Shown piece by piece: positions 9,180-18,646 of a stretch of DNA of 64,000 nucleotides (its first letter is position 1; each line of letters starts with the position of its first letter). The translations under genes were made by a program, and so were the position numbers. Source of the DNA: Streptomyces plumbidurans (GTDB lineage Bacteria > Actinomycetota > Actinomycetes > Streptomycetales > Streptomycetaceae); contig NZ_JAFJSY010000014.1 of NCBI RefSeq assembly GCF_019857225.1, forward strand, positions 1-64,000, read 5' to 3'. Below the pieces are notes generated by a model. It was not told where the DNA came from, made no database searches, and worked only from the letters and a program-made list of their open reading frames with translations.

Positions 9180-10787
9180 ATGGCCGACAACGTCACCTCG
9201 CTGTTCCGCAGTACTGCGGCACACAGCCCGTCGATGGCGGCGCTGGCGCGTGAGGGCGGCGACGGAACCGGTCCCGTGGACTTCTGCATCCCGTGCAACC
9301 CGTATTTCCCCACCCCGGCCATGTTCGAGGACATGGCCGCCCGGCTGCGCGACATCGTCACGTACTACCCGAGCAGCGCCGACACGATCACGGCCGAACT
9401 GTGCAGCCTGCTCCAACTCCCGCCGCAGTGCGTGGCGATGGGCAACGGCTCCACGGAGCTGATCACCTGGATCGACCATCTGATGGTCCGTGAGTCCCTC
9501 GCCATCCCCGTCCCCACCTTCGGCCGCTGGACCGACCAGCCCATGGAGACCGGCAAGCGGGTCGACATGTTCCCGCTGCAGGAGTCCGGCGGCTTCGCTC
9601 TGGATCTCGCCCAGTACGCCGAGTTCATCCGCAAGCGCGGCACCCGGGTCGCGGTGATCTGCAACCCGAACAACCCCGACGGCGGCTATCTGCACAAGCA
9701 GTCGCTGGTGCAGTTCATGGACGCGATGGCCGACCTGGACCTGATCGTCATCGACGAGTCCTTCCTGGAGTTCGCGGACGCGGAGGCCGAGCCGTCCGTG
9801 GTCCAGGAGGCCATGATCCGCCCGAACGTCATCGTGCTGCGCAGCCTCGGCAAGAACTTCGGCCTGCACGGCATACGGTTCGGCTATCTGGTCGCCAACC
9901 CGGCCCTGGCCGGCCGGGTCCGCTCGATGCTGCCCAAGTGGAATCTCAACTCCTTTGCCGAGCACGTGGTGTTCATGCTGAAGGAGCACGGCGCCGAGTA
10001 CGCGCAGAGCCTGCAGCAGGTACGCCGTGACCGCCTGGACATGGCCAGCCAGCTCTCGGCCCTGCCCGGCCTGACGGTCTATCCCTCCCAGGGCAACTTC
10101 CTCTTCGTGCGCCTCCCCGTGGGCGCGGAAGGCACCGTGGTCCGCGACCGGATGCTCACCGAGCACCGGATCCTGGTCCGCGAGTGCGGCAACAAGATCG
10201 GTTCGTCCAGCCGCTTCCTGCGGCTCGTGGTGCGCCCACAGGTGGATGTGCGTCGCCTGGTGTCCGGCCTGGAACAGGTGCTCTACGGGACCAGGAGGGG
10301 AGCCGCCGTACCCGAGCTGGGCACAGGGACCAGCTACAGCTCGGGTACGGCGGCCGTGGACCGGCTGGTCGGTGCCACCAACGGGGCGGGCATGCCGCTC
10401 GCCGCACAGGCCGCACAGCACATGGGCAACGGCACCAACGGGGCGCAGATGCCCGCGGCGGCCCAGGCGGCACCGCAGCCGACCGGGTTCCCGGCGCAGA
10501 CGCCGATGCAGCCGGTACCGGAGCCGATGCCGATGCCCGCACCGGCGCCCGCGCCCACGCCCACACCGGTCCCCGCGCCCGCGCCGTACGCCATGCCCGC
10601 TCCCACGCCCGTGCCCGCGCCGCCTCCCGGGCCGACGCCGCCGGGTGTCCCGGCCCGCGGCGGCCTCACGGCGGCCCAGGTCAGGGGCACCACCGGTCCC
10701 GTCCCCGACCTCACCCCGGCCCCGGCGACCGGCTGGCCCAACGCCCAGAGCTGGCCGAACGCGGCGGGGATGGGACAGACGGGCTGA
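9180..10787 (+). CDS. PLP-dependent class I/II aminotransferase with proline-rich tail
   Basis: This 535-residue protein has a fold-type I aminotransferase core up to about residue 385. It resembles histidinol-phosphate aminotransferase/CobD-type enzymes: MGNGSTELI, ICNPNNPDGG, IVIDESFLEF, and the PLP lysine in RSLGKNFGLHG, followed by GIRFGYL. The C-terminal 100 or so residues are low-complexity, with many Pro, Ala, Met and Gly, and are probably disordered. The start ATG 9180 follows GGAGGT. The core looks strongly conserved from my memory of Streptomyces proteins, but the substrate is unknown. A terminator separates it from the sugar operon upstream, so it is probably transcribed alone. Confidence 0.8.
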   Translation: MADNVTSLFRSTAAHSPSMAALAREGGDGTGPVDFCIPCNPYFPTPAMFEDMAARLRDIVTYYPSSADTITAELCSLLQLPPQCVAMGNGSTELITWIDHLMVRESLAIPVPTFGRWTDQPMETGKRVDMFPLQESGGFALDLAQYAEFIRKRGTRVAVICNPNNPDGGYLHKQSLVQFMDAMADLDLIVIDESFLEFADAEAEPSVVQEAMIRPNVIVLRSLGKNFGLHGIRFGYLVANPALAGRVRSMLPKWNLNSFAEHVVFMLKEHGAEYAQSLQQVRRDRLDMASQLSALPGLTVYPSQGNFLFVRLPVGAEGTVVRDRMLTEHRILVRECGNKIGSSSRFLRLVVRPQVDVRRLVSGLEQVLYGTRRGAAVPELGTGTSYSSGTAAVDRLVGATNGAGMPLAAQAAQHMGNGTNGAQMPAAAQAAPQPTGFPAQTPMQPVPEPMPMPAPAPAPTPTPVPAPAPYAMPAPTPVPAPPPGPTPPGVPARGGLTAAQVRGTTGPVPDLTPAPATGWPNAQSWPNAAGMGQTG

Positions 10788-10824
10788 GCAGGCGTCGGGG
10801 CGGGCGTCGGCCGAGCTGCGGAGT

Positions 10825-11796
10825 TCAGTACGCCACCGGCCAACCCGTCGTCCAGCTCAGCAGGTTGATGCCGAGCTTCGGTGTGCCGTTGTCGTTGCCG
10901 TCGTAGTAGTGGTAGACGATCAGGTCGCCGTCGGAGTCGTTCATGATCGACTGTCCGCCGGGGCCGATGATGCTGCCGTGGGACTCCAGCACGGGCGTGC
11001 CGCCGTTGTTCATCATCGCGACGCCGCTCTTGTCGTAGTACGGCCCGGTGACGCTGGTGGCCCGGCCGACCTTCACCTTGTACGTGGAGCTGGTGCCGGC
11101 GCAGCAGGTGTCGTAGGAGGCGAAGAGGTAGTAGTAGCCGCCCCGCTTCACGATGTACGGCGCCTCGATGGCCTTCGTCCCGGTCGGGCGGGAGGCGAGG
11201 GAGTACCGGGTGGTGTCGGACGCGAGCTGCTTGCCGGTGCCGGGGTCGATCTGGATCATCTTGATCCCGGTCCACCAACTGCCGAAGGACAGCCACCACT
11301 TGCCGTTGTCGTCGACGAAGAGGTTCGGGTCGATGGCGTTGTAGTCGCTGGAGGTGGTGGAGGTGTAGACGACGCCGTAGTCCGTCCAGGAACCGGGCAG
11401 TCCGGTCGACGAACCGGCCAGCCCGATCGCGGACTTGTTGGAGCCGAAGGTCGAAACGGCGTAGTACATCAGGTACTTGCCGCCGTGGTACGAGATGTCG
11501 GGCGCCCAGGCCTCGGTGGCGTACGACGACCACCAGCCCGGCTTGCTGGAGAACGCGTCGCTGCCCGCCGTGAACGCGATCCTGTCGGTGGAGGTCCGGT
11601 AGCCCAGGCCGCCGCCCGTGGAGTACAGCAGATAGCGCCCGGCGGAGGTGCGGATCATCGTCGGGTCGTGGACGACGACATCGCCGGTGACCGCACCGGG
11701 ATTCGGATACGCCGACGCCGTGCCCGGGACCAGGGCGAGCAGGAGGGCGGCGGGGAGGGCGAGGAGAGCGGTTCTGGTGCGGGAGATGCGACTCAC
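10825..11796 (-). CDS. Secreted arabinan endo-1,5-alpha-L-arabinanase (GH43)
   Basis: This 323-residue secreted enzyme starts at GTG 11796, seven bases after AAGGAG. A longer frame to 11874 lacks a ribosome site and would place extra residues before the signal. The signal peptide has an RISRTR n-region, a Leu/Ala-rich core and an ASA-Y cleavage region. The five-bladed GH43 domain shows the three acidic residues: Asp in VHDPTMI, Asp in NAIDPNLF and Glu in LESHGS. It should cut alpha-1,5-arabinan in plant pectin outside the cell, feeding arabino-oligosaccharides to the transporter at 20292-23466. The two promoters are strikingly alike. Confidence 0.9.
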   Translation of the reverse strand: MSRISRTRTALLALPAALLLALVPGTASAYPNPGAVTGDVVVHDPTMIRTSAGRYLLYSTGGGLGYRTSTDRIAFTAGSDAFSSKPGWWSSYATEAWAPDISYHGGKYLMYYAVSTFGSNKSAIGLAGSSTGLPGSWTDYGVVYTSTTSSDYNAIDPNLFVDDNGKWWLSFGSWWTGIKMIQIDPGTGKQLASDTTRYSLASRPTGTKAIEAPYIVKRGGYYYLFASYDTCCAGTSSTYKVKVGRATSVTGPYYDKSGVAMMNNGGTPVLESHGSIIGPGGQSIMNDSDGDLIVYHYYDGNDNGTPKLGINLLSWTTGWPVAY

Positions 11797-11837
11797 GCTG
11801 ACGCTCCTTGAGGTGGGGGTGTGAAGCGGTTCGGGTC

Positions 11838-11872
11838 GTTCGATATACCGATCGCCGATCAGAGCTTCGGAC
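11838..11872 (-). promoter_or_regulatory. Operator E: paired TTCG boxes before the arabinanase
   Basis: GTTCG (11838-11842), a 23-bp gap, and TTCGGAC (11866-11872) reproduce the exact spacing seen at operators C and D. The boxes lie between the -10 and the start codon, consistent with repression. Individual boxes match less well than at operators A to D (about 12 of 18 positions of the fullest consensus). Confidence 0.45.
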
Positions 11873-11885
11873 AAGCTTTGACGGG

Positions 11886-11914
11886 ACCGTAGAATCGAAC
11901 CCCTTGCGCGTCAA
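11886..11914 (-). promoter_or_regulatory. Promoter of the arabinanase gene
   Basis: On the minus strand TTGACG (11909-11914) and TACGGT (11886-11891) have a 17-bp spacer. The spacer begins with CGCAAG and the -10 is followed by CCCGT. The transporter promoter at 23519-23547 has the same spacing, the same GCAAG at the same position and the same TACGGTCCCGT. Confidence 0.65.
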
Positions 11915-11946
11915 TAACCCCCGCAGCAACGGCGATTGACGTCCCG

Positions 11947-12915
11947 TCACCGCCCGTCGAGGAGAGCCAGCCCCAGCGGTGTGACCGTGTGCAGGACGGC
12001 CTTGCCCGCTCGGCAGGTGCTGAGCAGACCCGCCGTGCGCAGGATGCCGATGTGGTGGCTGGCGGTGGCGGGGGCGATGCCTGTGCGGTGGGCGAGCTCG
12101 GACGTCGTCACCGCGTGGCCCGCCACCGAGGCGAGGATCTGCGCACGGGTGCGGCCGAGGAGGGCGTTCAGTGAGCGCAGTCCGGGTGCGGTGCTCAGGG
12201 CGGTCTCGTGCGGCATGGGGTAGACGACGACGCACGGCAGCGCGGGGTCCTTGAGCAGTGTGGGCCTGCGCCAGCAGAAGTACGAGGGCAGGATGAGCAG
12301 TCCGCGCCCGTCGAGATGCACGTCGCGGTCGACGCCCAGCCCAGTGATCTCCAGCACCGGTTCGTGCCAGACGAGCCCGGGGTGCAGGGTGTTGAGCAGA
12401 CCCACGAGTCCGCCGTCGGCCAAGTAGCGGCCGTGCACGGCACGTTCGGCGTCGAAACGGCAGCGGATACGGGACCACCAGGGGGCCAGCGCGGTCGCGA
12501 AGTACTGCCGGTGCAGCCGCCCGAGCCGCTTGACGGCCTCCAGGTCACCGCGGGCAAGGAGCCCCGCCCAGGACGGCAACCGCCCTCCCCCGCGGGCGAG
12601 TTCGACGAGATCGTGCGCGAGCCGCCGCCGCGGCGTGGACAGCAGGGCACCGACCCCGGCATCCAGCCCGCCCGCACCGGCCGCCGGGGTGAGGAAGTCC
12701 GCCGAGTACCCCACGGGCGGCGCCAGCCTGATCAAGTCCCCCAGGGGCCCGCCGAGCCTGCGCCGCACGGCCTCCCGCCATCCCCCGAACACGAAGGACC
12801 CGGCACCCGTCTGCAGCATGTGCATGCTCAGCAGCGCCTCCCACATGGGATCGGGCGCCTGCGCAAGCCGGGTCTGGGCCAGATCGCCCTCGGTGAAGTG
12901 AATACGTACCGCCAT
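11947..12915 (-). CDS. ArsR-type winged-helix regulator with N-terminal DUF5937-like domain
   Basis: This 322-residue protein has a C-terminal winged helix of ArsR type at about residues 245-320 (ILASVAGHAVTTSELAHRTGIAPATASHHIGILRTAGLL). The N-terminal 200 residues begin VRIHFTEGDLAQTRLA, which I recognise from DUF5937-bearing actinobacterial regulators. No Cys/His metal cluster stands out, so metal sensing is not implied. It is divergent from the frameshifted flavin monooxygenase and could control it, although the intergenic palindrome looks more like a TetR operator. The ligand is unknown. Confidence 0.8.
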   Translation of the reverse strand: MAVRIHFTEGDLAQTRLAQAPDPMWEALLSMHMLQTGAGSFVFGGWREAVRRRLGGPLGDLIRLAPPVGYSADFLTPAAGAGGLDAGVGALLSTPRRRLAHDLVELARGGGRLPSWAGLLARGDLEAVKRLGRLHRQYFATALAPWWSRIRCRFDAERAVHGRYLADGGLVGLLNTLHPGLVWHEPVLEITGLGVDRDVHLDGRGLLILPSYFCWRRPTLLKDPALPCVVVYPMPHETALSTAPGLRSLNALLGRTRAQILASVAGHAVTTSELAHRTGIAPATASHHIGILRTAGLLSTCRAGKAVLHTVTPLGLALLDGR

Positions 12916-13035
12916 GCTGAGCCATGGTCGACGAGCGGGGCCTGCTTGCCACCCTCAGAAGTCATGGGGTGGCGGTACGCGTACAGGAGTTGACGTCGGC
13001 TGCAGCCCGGCCGTCACGCGTGCTACTTTCGAGAC

Positions 13036-13049
13036 AGAACGATCGTTCT
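13036..13049. promoter_or_regulatory. Perfect 14-bp palindrome AGAACGATCGTTCT
   Basis: AGAACGATCGTTCT is a perfect palindrome located 36 bp before the start codon of the flavin monooxygenase remnant. Its form is typical of TetR-family operators. No TetR gene is adjacent; the closest regulator is the divergent ArsR-type protein. Confidence 0.5.
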
Positions 13050-13084
13050 AGCACTGCGATGCGCCCTTCCGGAGAGGAATCCCC

Positions 13085-14216
13085 ATGACCACCGACCTCC
13101 CTCTGAGCGATCGACTGGACCCGCTCGTCTGCGACCTGACGGCCGAGGAGGCGGAACTCGTAGCGGCCGCTTCTTCGCTGGTCCCCGTACTGAAGGCGAA
13201 CGCGGGGGAGGCGGACGTCACGGGGCAGCTCCCCCAAGGACACCGTCGAGGCCCTGCGCGCGGCGGGCCTGCTCCGTCTCGCCACACCGTGGGAGTACGG
13301 GGGTCACCAGGTCGGGGCGCGCGCGATCACGGCCATCGCCGCGGAACTGGGCCGCGGCTGCGCGTCGACCGCGTGGGTGCTGGTGGTGTATTACAGCGCG
13401 GTCAACAGCCTCTGGCACTTCCCCGCCGAGGTGCGGCACCGGATATGGAGCCAGGATCCGGATGCGACCGTGTGCGCCACGGTGGGCAGCCCCTCGCCCG
13501 CGCGTGAGGCCGAGGGGGGGTACGTGCTCAGCGGCCGCTGGAGCTGGGCCTCGGGCTCGCACCATGCCACCTGGGCGATCGTCTCCACCGTCGTGGGGGC
13601 GGATGGGCCGGCACCGGACGGAGGCGTCGCCCTGGTCCCGATGAGCGAGTTGTCGATCGAGAACACCTGGCACATGGCGGGGATGCGCGGCACGGGCAGT
13701 GACACGGTCGTCGCCGAGGAGGTCTTCGTCCCCGCGGAGCACGTCGTGCTGATGTCCTCCCTCCAGTCGGGCAAACCCGACCCCCAGGCACCGACCTTCA
13801 GCCTGCAGAACGTGGTGGGCTCGATGCCCGCACCGGTGCTGGGAATGGGCATGGCGATGTACGACCTCACCGTGGCGAAACTGGTCGAGGGCAGGCCGCT
13901 CACCTCTGGGGCGAAACTGCAAGCGCGGGCGGTCGACGCTCCGGGCGCGCAGGCGAGCATCGCCGACGCCGCCATGCTCATCGACGGCGCGATGCTTCAT
14001 GCGGCGCGGTCCGCCCGCGCCATCGACACGGCGACCGCGGAGGGGACGCTCATGAGTCCCCTCGCCGTCGCACGGATCCGCATGGATGCCGGCACAGCCG
14101 CACGACAGGTCCGTCAAGCCGTAGAGACGCTGCTCGACGTCGGCGGCGCGAGCCGTTTCGCCGACGGCGACCCGGCCCAACGAATCCACATGCTGCTGGG
14201 CCTCCATCAACAGTGA
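13085..14216 (+). pseudogene. Flavin-dependent monooxygenase (acyl-CoA dehydrogenase fold), frameshifted
   Basis: The reading frame opens at ATG 13085 (MTTDLPLSDRLDP) and collapses at a run of five C (13231-13235). Removing one C restores QLPKDTVEALRAAGLLRLATP and joins the frame that continues to 14216 (AITAIAAELGRGCASTAWVL, then YVLSGRWSWASGS). The combined protein of about 376 residues belongs to the HsaA/HpaB-like acyl-CoA dehydrogenase superfamily, which hydroxylates aromatics using reduced flavin. The C-terminus (PAQRIHMLLGLHQQ) also ends early compared with family members, which usually continue with an Arg/His-rich helix. Either this is a decaying gene or the homopolymer holds a sequencing error; the short C-terminus favours decay. 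Confidence 0.75.
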
Positions 14217-14295
14217 GCTTGACACTCCCTCACGGCCCCGTACGACAGGGATGGCCCGCACCCGTACCGGCGCCCGGGCCGCCCCCTTCCTCGCG

Positions 14296-14946
14296 TCAGG
14301 ACTCCGGGCACTCCTTCCAGGCCATGTGGTACACCGTGCTGAGGGCGCCGTCGGTCGAGTCCATGGTCATGAAGCTGACCTTGTCCGGGTTCGCGGTCCC
14401 GGCGTTCACTCTCAGCTCGGTGTTGATGTTGAAGTTGCGCAGAACTCCGCAGGGCGCCCAGACCAGTTGGGCCCAGTCGGTGCTGTCGGTGGCCTGCCAG
14501 TCGTCGTTGTACGAGCCGCTGAACGGATGGCTCTTGGGCACCGTGTTCGAGGAGCCCTGGAAGTAGTACGAGGCCCGCTGAGTGGCGGACGCTCCCGGCT
14601 GGAGCGAGAGGAAGCCGCGGTAGTCGGCGCTCGCGATGGCGTAGGTGAAGCCCTGCGGGACGTGCACGATCAGGTTGAGCTGGCAGTTCTTGCGGAAGGC
14701 CGTGGGGTCGGAGCTGCCGCCCGCCTGGGCCAGGTAGTCGCTGTAGGTCACGGTGAAGGCGGTGTTGTCCGGGGAGACGGCCACGGCAGCCGTGCCCGCG
14801 GGGCAACCCGAGCCGTTCACCGTGGCCACGTCGATGACGATTCTGTCCGGAGGCGGGTCGTCGAGGACGGGCGAGGTGCCCTGGCCGGGCAGCGCCGTGG
14901 CGAGCAGAGCGGCTACGGCGCCGCTCATCAGGAGTCCACCAGTCAT
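14296..14946 (-). CDS. Secreted DUF4360 protein
   Basis: This 216-residue protein starts at ATG 14946 (GGAG upstream) and has a signal peptide (GGLLMSGAVAALLATALPG). It continues with VIDVATVNGSGCPAGTAAV and AFTVTYSDYLAQAG, then RKNCQLNLIVHVPQGFTYAIA, which are hallmarks of DUF4360. Paired cysteines (GSGCPAG, KNCQL, APCGVL, KECPES) suggest disulfides in an extracellular beta-rich protein. No function is established. It is convergent with the flavin monooxygenase remnant, with about 80 bp between them. Confidence 0.85.
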   Translation of the reverse strand: MTGGLLMSGAVAALLATALPGQGTSPVLDDPPPDRIVIDVATVNGSGCPAGTAAVAVSPDNTAFTVTYSDYLAQAGGSSDPTAFRKNCQLNLIVHVPQGFTYAIASADYRGFLSLQPGASATQRASYYFQGSSNTVPKSHPFSGSYNDDWQATDSTDWAQLVWAPCGVLRNFNINTELRVNAGTANPDKVSFMTMDSTDGALSTVYHMAWKECPES

Positions 14947-15159
14947 GGTTTCTCCGGTTCTGTGAGTGGGGGGTGGCACACTCCGGCCCCCAAGAGGGCT
15001 CTTTGGAGAAACAGTGAGGTTCCTGTGAAGGCCGGGAGCGATCCGCATCGTAGGAAGGGATGTGACCCACCGTCAGGGCGAACTCCGGCCATTCACAGGC
15101 GTACCTTTCACACGGCCGACGTGAGGTTGAACTCCGTTACATATAAGGGTCGTTGGCGT

Positions 15160-15618
15160 TCACGGGTTCTCCCACGCCGCCGGCTCCGCCGCTAGTTGCC
15201 GCACCGGTTCCGGCAGGGCGTCCGCCGCGATGTCGGCGATCGTGACGCCTTCCAGGATGCGGCGCACATTGGCCCGCAGCGCGATCCACAGCGGCAGCAG
15301 CGGCCGGGCGGAGCCCGTGTACTCCAGGCCGGTGGGCCGCTCGCCGCGCACGGAGACGATCGGGCCGTCCACCGCCCGGATCACATCGGCGACCGTGATG
15401 GCGGAGGCAGCGCGCGCCAGCCGGTAGCCGCCGTTGCCCCCGCGCCGGCTGTCCACGACGCCGGCGCGCCGCAGGTCGCCGAGGATGCCCTCGAGGAACT
15501 TGTGCGGAATCTCCTGCGCGGCGGCGACGGCCTCCGCCTTCACCGGTCCGCCATCCTGCCGAACCGCGAGCTCAAGAACCGCCCGTACCGCGTAATCCGC
15601 CCGTGCCGAGATCCTCAT
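15160..15618 (-). CDS. Rrf2-family regulator lacking cysteines
   Basis: This 152-residue protein starts MRISARADYAVRAVLELA, the classic Rrf2 opening. The winged helix has IPHKFLEGILGDLRRAGVV as recognition region and RRGGNGGYRLARA as wing. The iron-sulfur-binding cysteines of IscR/NsrR/RsrR are absent; there is no cysteine in the whole chain, so it is not an Fe-S sensor. It is divergent from the beta-galactosidase gene with only 75 bp between the starts, so it may control itself and that gene. Confidence 0.88.
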   Translation of the reverse strand: MRISARADYAVRAVLELAVRQDGGPVKAEAVAAAQEIPHKFLEGILGDLRRAGVVDSRRGGNGGYRLARAASAITVADVIRAVDGPIVSVRGERPTGLEYTGSARPLLPLWIALRANVRRILEGVTIADIAADALPEPVRQLAAEPAAWENP

Positions 15619-15693
15619 ACGACCATTGTGCTGGCTGCGGCCGTACACAATGACCTCGCACGCGCCGACCGACCGGCACGACGGGAGGCTCCC

Positions 15694-18636
15694 ATGGGGC
15701 TCAGCAGACGTACGTTCAGCGCGCTCGCCGGCACCACGGCGCTCGGCCTCGCGCTCGGCGGCAGCGGAGCGGCGAGCTGCGCCTACGCCGCCCGCACCGC
15801 CCCGACGGGCCCCGCGCCCGCCCCGCCGCGCGCGGACGGCGAGCGCCACACCATCGGCTACGACCACTACTCGCTGCTCGTCGACGACCGCCGCCTGGTC
15901 GTCTGGTCGGGTGAGGTGCACCCCTGCCGGCTGCCCAGCCCGTCCCTGTGGCGGGACGTCCTGCAGAAGTTGCGCGCCCACGGCTACAACACGGTCAGCA
16001 TCTACGTGCCGTGGAACTACCACTCCCCCGCCCCCGGCCACTACGACTTCACCGGCGTCCGCGACCTGGACCTGTTCCTGCGCATGGCCGCCGAGACCGG
16101 CCTGTACGTCATCCTGCGCCCCGGCCCGTACTGCAACGCCGAGCTCGACGGCGGCGGCTTCCCCGGCTGGCTGACGACCACCGCCGGAACGGCGCGGACC
16201 GCCGACCCGACGTATCTGTCGTACGTCGACGAGTGGCTGACCCAGGTGAACCGGATCGTCGCCCGGCATCTGTACACCGACGGCGGCGGCACCGTCCTGC
16301 TCTACCAGATCGAGAACGAGTACGACTCCCACGTCGACGAGCCGACCGGGCGCGACTACATGTCGCACCTGTACAAGAAGGTGCGCGCCGACGGCATCGA
16401 CGTGCCGCTCTTCCACAACGACAAGAGCAGGAACGGCTACTGGATCCCCGGCTCCTTCGACACCGGCGGGGACACGGGCGGTTGGCTCTACGGCTTCGAC
16501 GGCTACCCCTCGCCGTCCCTCACCCCGCCCGACTGGGGGTACTTCGGCATCGGCGGCCTGAAGGGCGGCTCGACGGCGAGCCCCCGAACTCCCGGTCTGG
16601 TACCGGAGTTCGGGGGCGGCTGGTTCGATCCCTGGGGCGGGGTCTGGTTCGACAGGAAGGGGTACGAGGAGTCCCGGCGGCAGCGCGACGCGGCGTACGA
16701 ACGCCGCTTCTACCTCACCAACCTCGCCAACGGCATCACGCTGCACAGCGTCTACATGACCTTCGGCGGCACCTCCTGGGGCTGGCTGCCCGCTCCGGTC
16801 GTCTACACGTCGTACGACTACGGCGCCGCCATCGACGAGGGGCGCCGGCCCACGTCCAAGCTGATCCCCATGCACCAGATCGGCCATCTGCTGCACCACG
16901 TCCCCGACTTCGCCAAGCTGGACCGCGCCGCGGACGTCACGGCGGACGGACTGAAGGTGTACCACCTGACCAACCCCGACACCCACGCCGACGTGTACGT
17001 CCTGCGCAACGACGGCAAGGAGCAGGTCGACACCACGCTCGCGGTCCGGGGCGCCCGGCTGCCGGTCTCCGTCCCGGCGCAGGACGCGCGGCTGCTTGCC
17101 GCCGGGATCAGGCTGGGGCGGCGGACGGTGCGGCACTCCAACGCCCAGCCCATGCTGGCCCTCACCGCGGGGCAGCAGGAGATCGCCGTGCTCACCGGCC
17201 GGACCGGGGAGGCGACGGTGACCGCGCTGGAGTGCGCGAGCCGCCCGGCGGTCACCGTGCTGGACGGCGAGGCCGAGCACTCGTACGCGGAAGGCCTGCT
17301 ACGTATCGAGGCCGAACTCGACGGTCTGACACGGGTGTTGGTGACCGGCGGCGGCGTCGCGACGCCCCTGCTGCTGCTCCTCGCCGACGACGAGACCTCC
17401 GTACGGCTGTGGCCGCGCGACACCCCGTCCGGTCCGGTGCTGGTGTACGGCCCCGCGCTGCTGCGGACCGCTGCCGTGGAGGGTACGGCGGTCCGGCTGA
17501 CCGGCGACACCGTGCGGGCCGCCGAGCTGGAGGTGTGGGGGCCGCGCGGCATCCGCGAAGTCTCCTGGAACGGCGGCGAGTTGAGGGTGCGCGGCACGTC
17601 CTCCGGGAGCCTGCGCGGCGCACAGTCGCTGCCGGGTGCGGGGGCGGTCACCCTACCCGCGCTGCGCGGCCCCTGGCGGCGGCGCACGGAGAACCCGGAG
17701 TCGGCGCCCGGCTTCGACGACACCTCCTGGACGGTCGCCGAGAAGACCACCTCCCACAGCACCACCCCGGTCCCGGCCGGGCAGCCCGTCCTCTTCGCCG
17801 ACGACTACGGCTTCCACTACGGCGACGTCTGGTACCGCGGGCACTTCACCGACGCGACCGGCGCCGGGTCCGTGTCTCTCGCGTACAGCACCGGCACGCA
17901 GGGGCTGCTGATGGCCTGGCTGGACGGAGTGCCCCTGGGCACGCACCGGATGCCGGTGCCGGACAACAAGAGTGTGCGGCAGGGCAGTTGGACCGACACG
18001 GCCTCCTTCGACGTACCGGAGAAGCTGCGCAAGGCGGGCCCGCACGTCCTGTCCGTGCTGGTTCGCCGTATGCAGCACGACCAGGACGGCAAGGCGCAGG
18101 ACACCCACAAGGTGGCGCGCGGACTGACGGCGGTCACCTTCAACAGGGCTTCCCCGAAGGTGAGTTGGCGGCTCCAGGGCGAGTCGGCGCCCGACCCCGT
18201 GCGCGGGCCGCAGAACAACGGCGGGCTGTACGGCGAACGGCACGGCTGGCACCTGCCCTCGTACGCCGACGGCGGCTGGGAGTCGGCTCAGCTGCCGCGG
18301 GCCGAGCGGCGGCAGGGCGTGACCTGGTACCGGACGGCCTTCCGGCTCGCCGTCGACCCCGGCACGGACGCCTCGATCGGGCTCGTCCTCGACGACGACC
18401 CCGCACGGGCCTACCGCGTCCAGATCTTCCTCAACGGCTGGAACATGGGCCAGTACATCAACGACGTGGGCCCCCAGCACACCTTCGTCCTGCCCAACGG
18501 CATCCTGCGCACCCGCGGCTCCAACACCCTCGCCCTGGCCGTCCTGTCCGACGGGACGACCCCCTCCGGCCCGTCGGACGTACGGCTGACACTGCTGGGT
18601 GCGGCGGCCGGAGGGGTGCCGGTGAGGACGGTGTGA
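15694..18636 (+). CDS. Exported beta-galactosidase, GH35 family
   Basis: This 980-residue enzyme has a Tat signal with LSRRTFSAL at residues 3-11. The GH35 barrel opens with VVWSGEVHPCRLPSPSLWRD and GYNTVSIYVPWNYHSP. The acid/base Glu lies in LLYQIENEYDS and the nucleophile Glu in PEFGGGWFDPWGG. The C-terminal half contains jelly-roll domains (NGWNMGQYINDVGPQ near the end), as in long GH35 enzymes. The start is ATG 15694 after GGGAGG. It probably removes terminal galactose from pectic galactan or arabinogalactan outside the cell. No TTCGAA box is visible in its promoter, unlike the arabinanase. Confidence 0.9.
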   Translation: MGLSRRTFSALAGTTALGLALGGSGAASCAYAARTAPTGPAPAPPRADGERHTIGYDHYSLLVDDRRLVVWSGEVHPCRLPSPSLWRDVLQKLRAHGYNTVSIYVPWNYHSPAPGHYDFTGVRDLDLFLRMAAETGLYVILRPGPYCNAELDGGGFPGWLTTTAGTARTADPTYLSYVDEWLTQVNRIVARHLYTDGGGTVLLYQIENEYDSHVDEPTGRDYMSHLYKKVRADGIDVPLFHNDKSRNGYWIPGSFDTGGDTGGWLYGFDGYPSPSLTPPDWGYFGIGGLKGGSTASPRTPGLVPEFGGGWFDPWGGVWFDRKGYEESRRQRDAAYERRFYLTNLANGITLHSVYMTFGGTSWGWLPAPVVYTSYDYGAAIDEGRRPTSKLIPMHQIGHLLHHVPDFAKLDRAADVTADGLKVYHLTNPDTHADVYVLRNDGKEQVDTTLAVRGARLPVSVPAQDARLLAAGIRLGRRTVRHSNAQPMLALTAGQQEIAVLTGRTGEATVTALECASRPAVTVLDGEAEHSYAEGLLRIEAELDGLTRVLVTGGGVATPLLLLLADDETSVRLWPRDTPSGPVLVYGPALLRTAAVEGTAVRLTGDTVRAAELEVWGPRGIREVSWNGGELRVRGTSSGSLRGAQSLPGAGAVTLPALRGPWRRRTENPESAPGFDDTSWTVAEKTTSHSTTPVPAGQPVLFADDYGFHYGDVWYRGHFTDATGAGSVSLAYSTGTQGLLMAWLDGVPLGTHRMPVPDNKSVRQGSWTDTASFDVPEKLRKAGPHVLSVLVRRMQHDQDGKAQDTHKVARGLTAVTFNRASPKVSWRLQGESAPDPVRGPQNNGGLYGERHGWHLPSYADGGWESAQLPRAERRQGVTWYRTAFRLAVDPGTDASIGLVLDDDPARAYRVQIFLNGWNMGQYINDVGPQHTFVLPNGILRTRGSNTLALAVLSDGTTPSGPSDVRLTLLGAAAGGVPVRTV

Positions 18637-18646
18637 GGCGTGGCCG

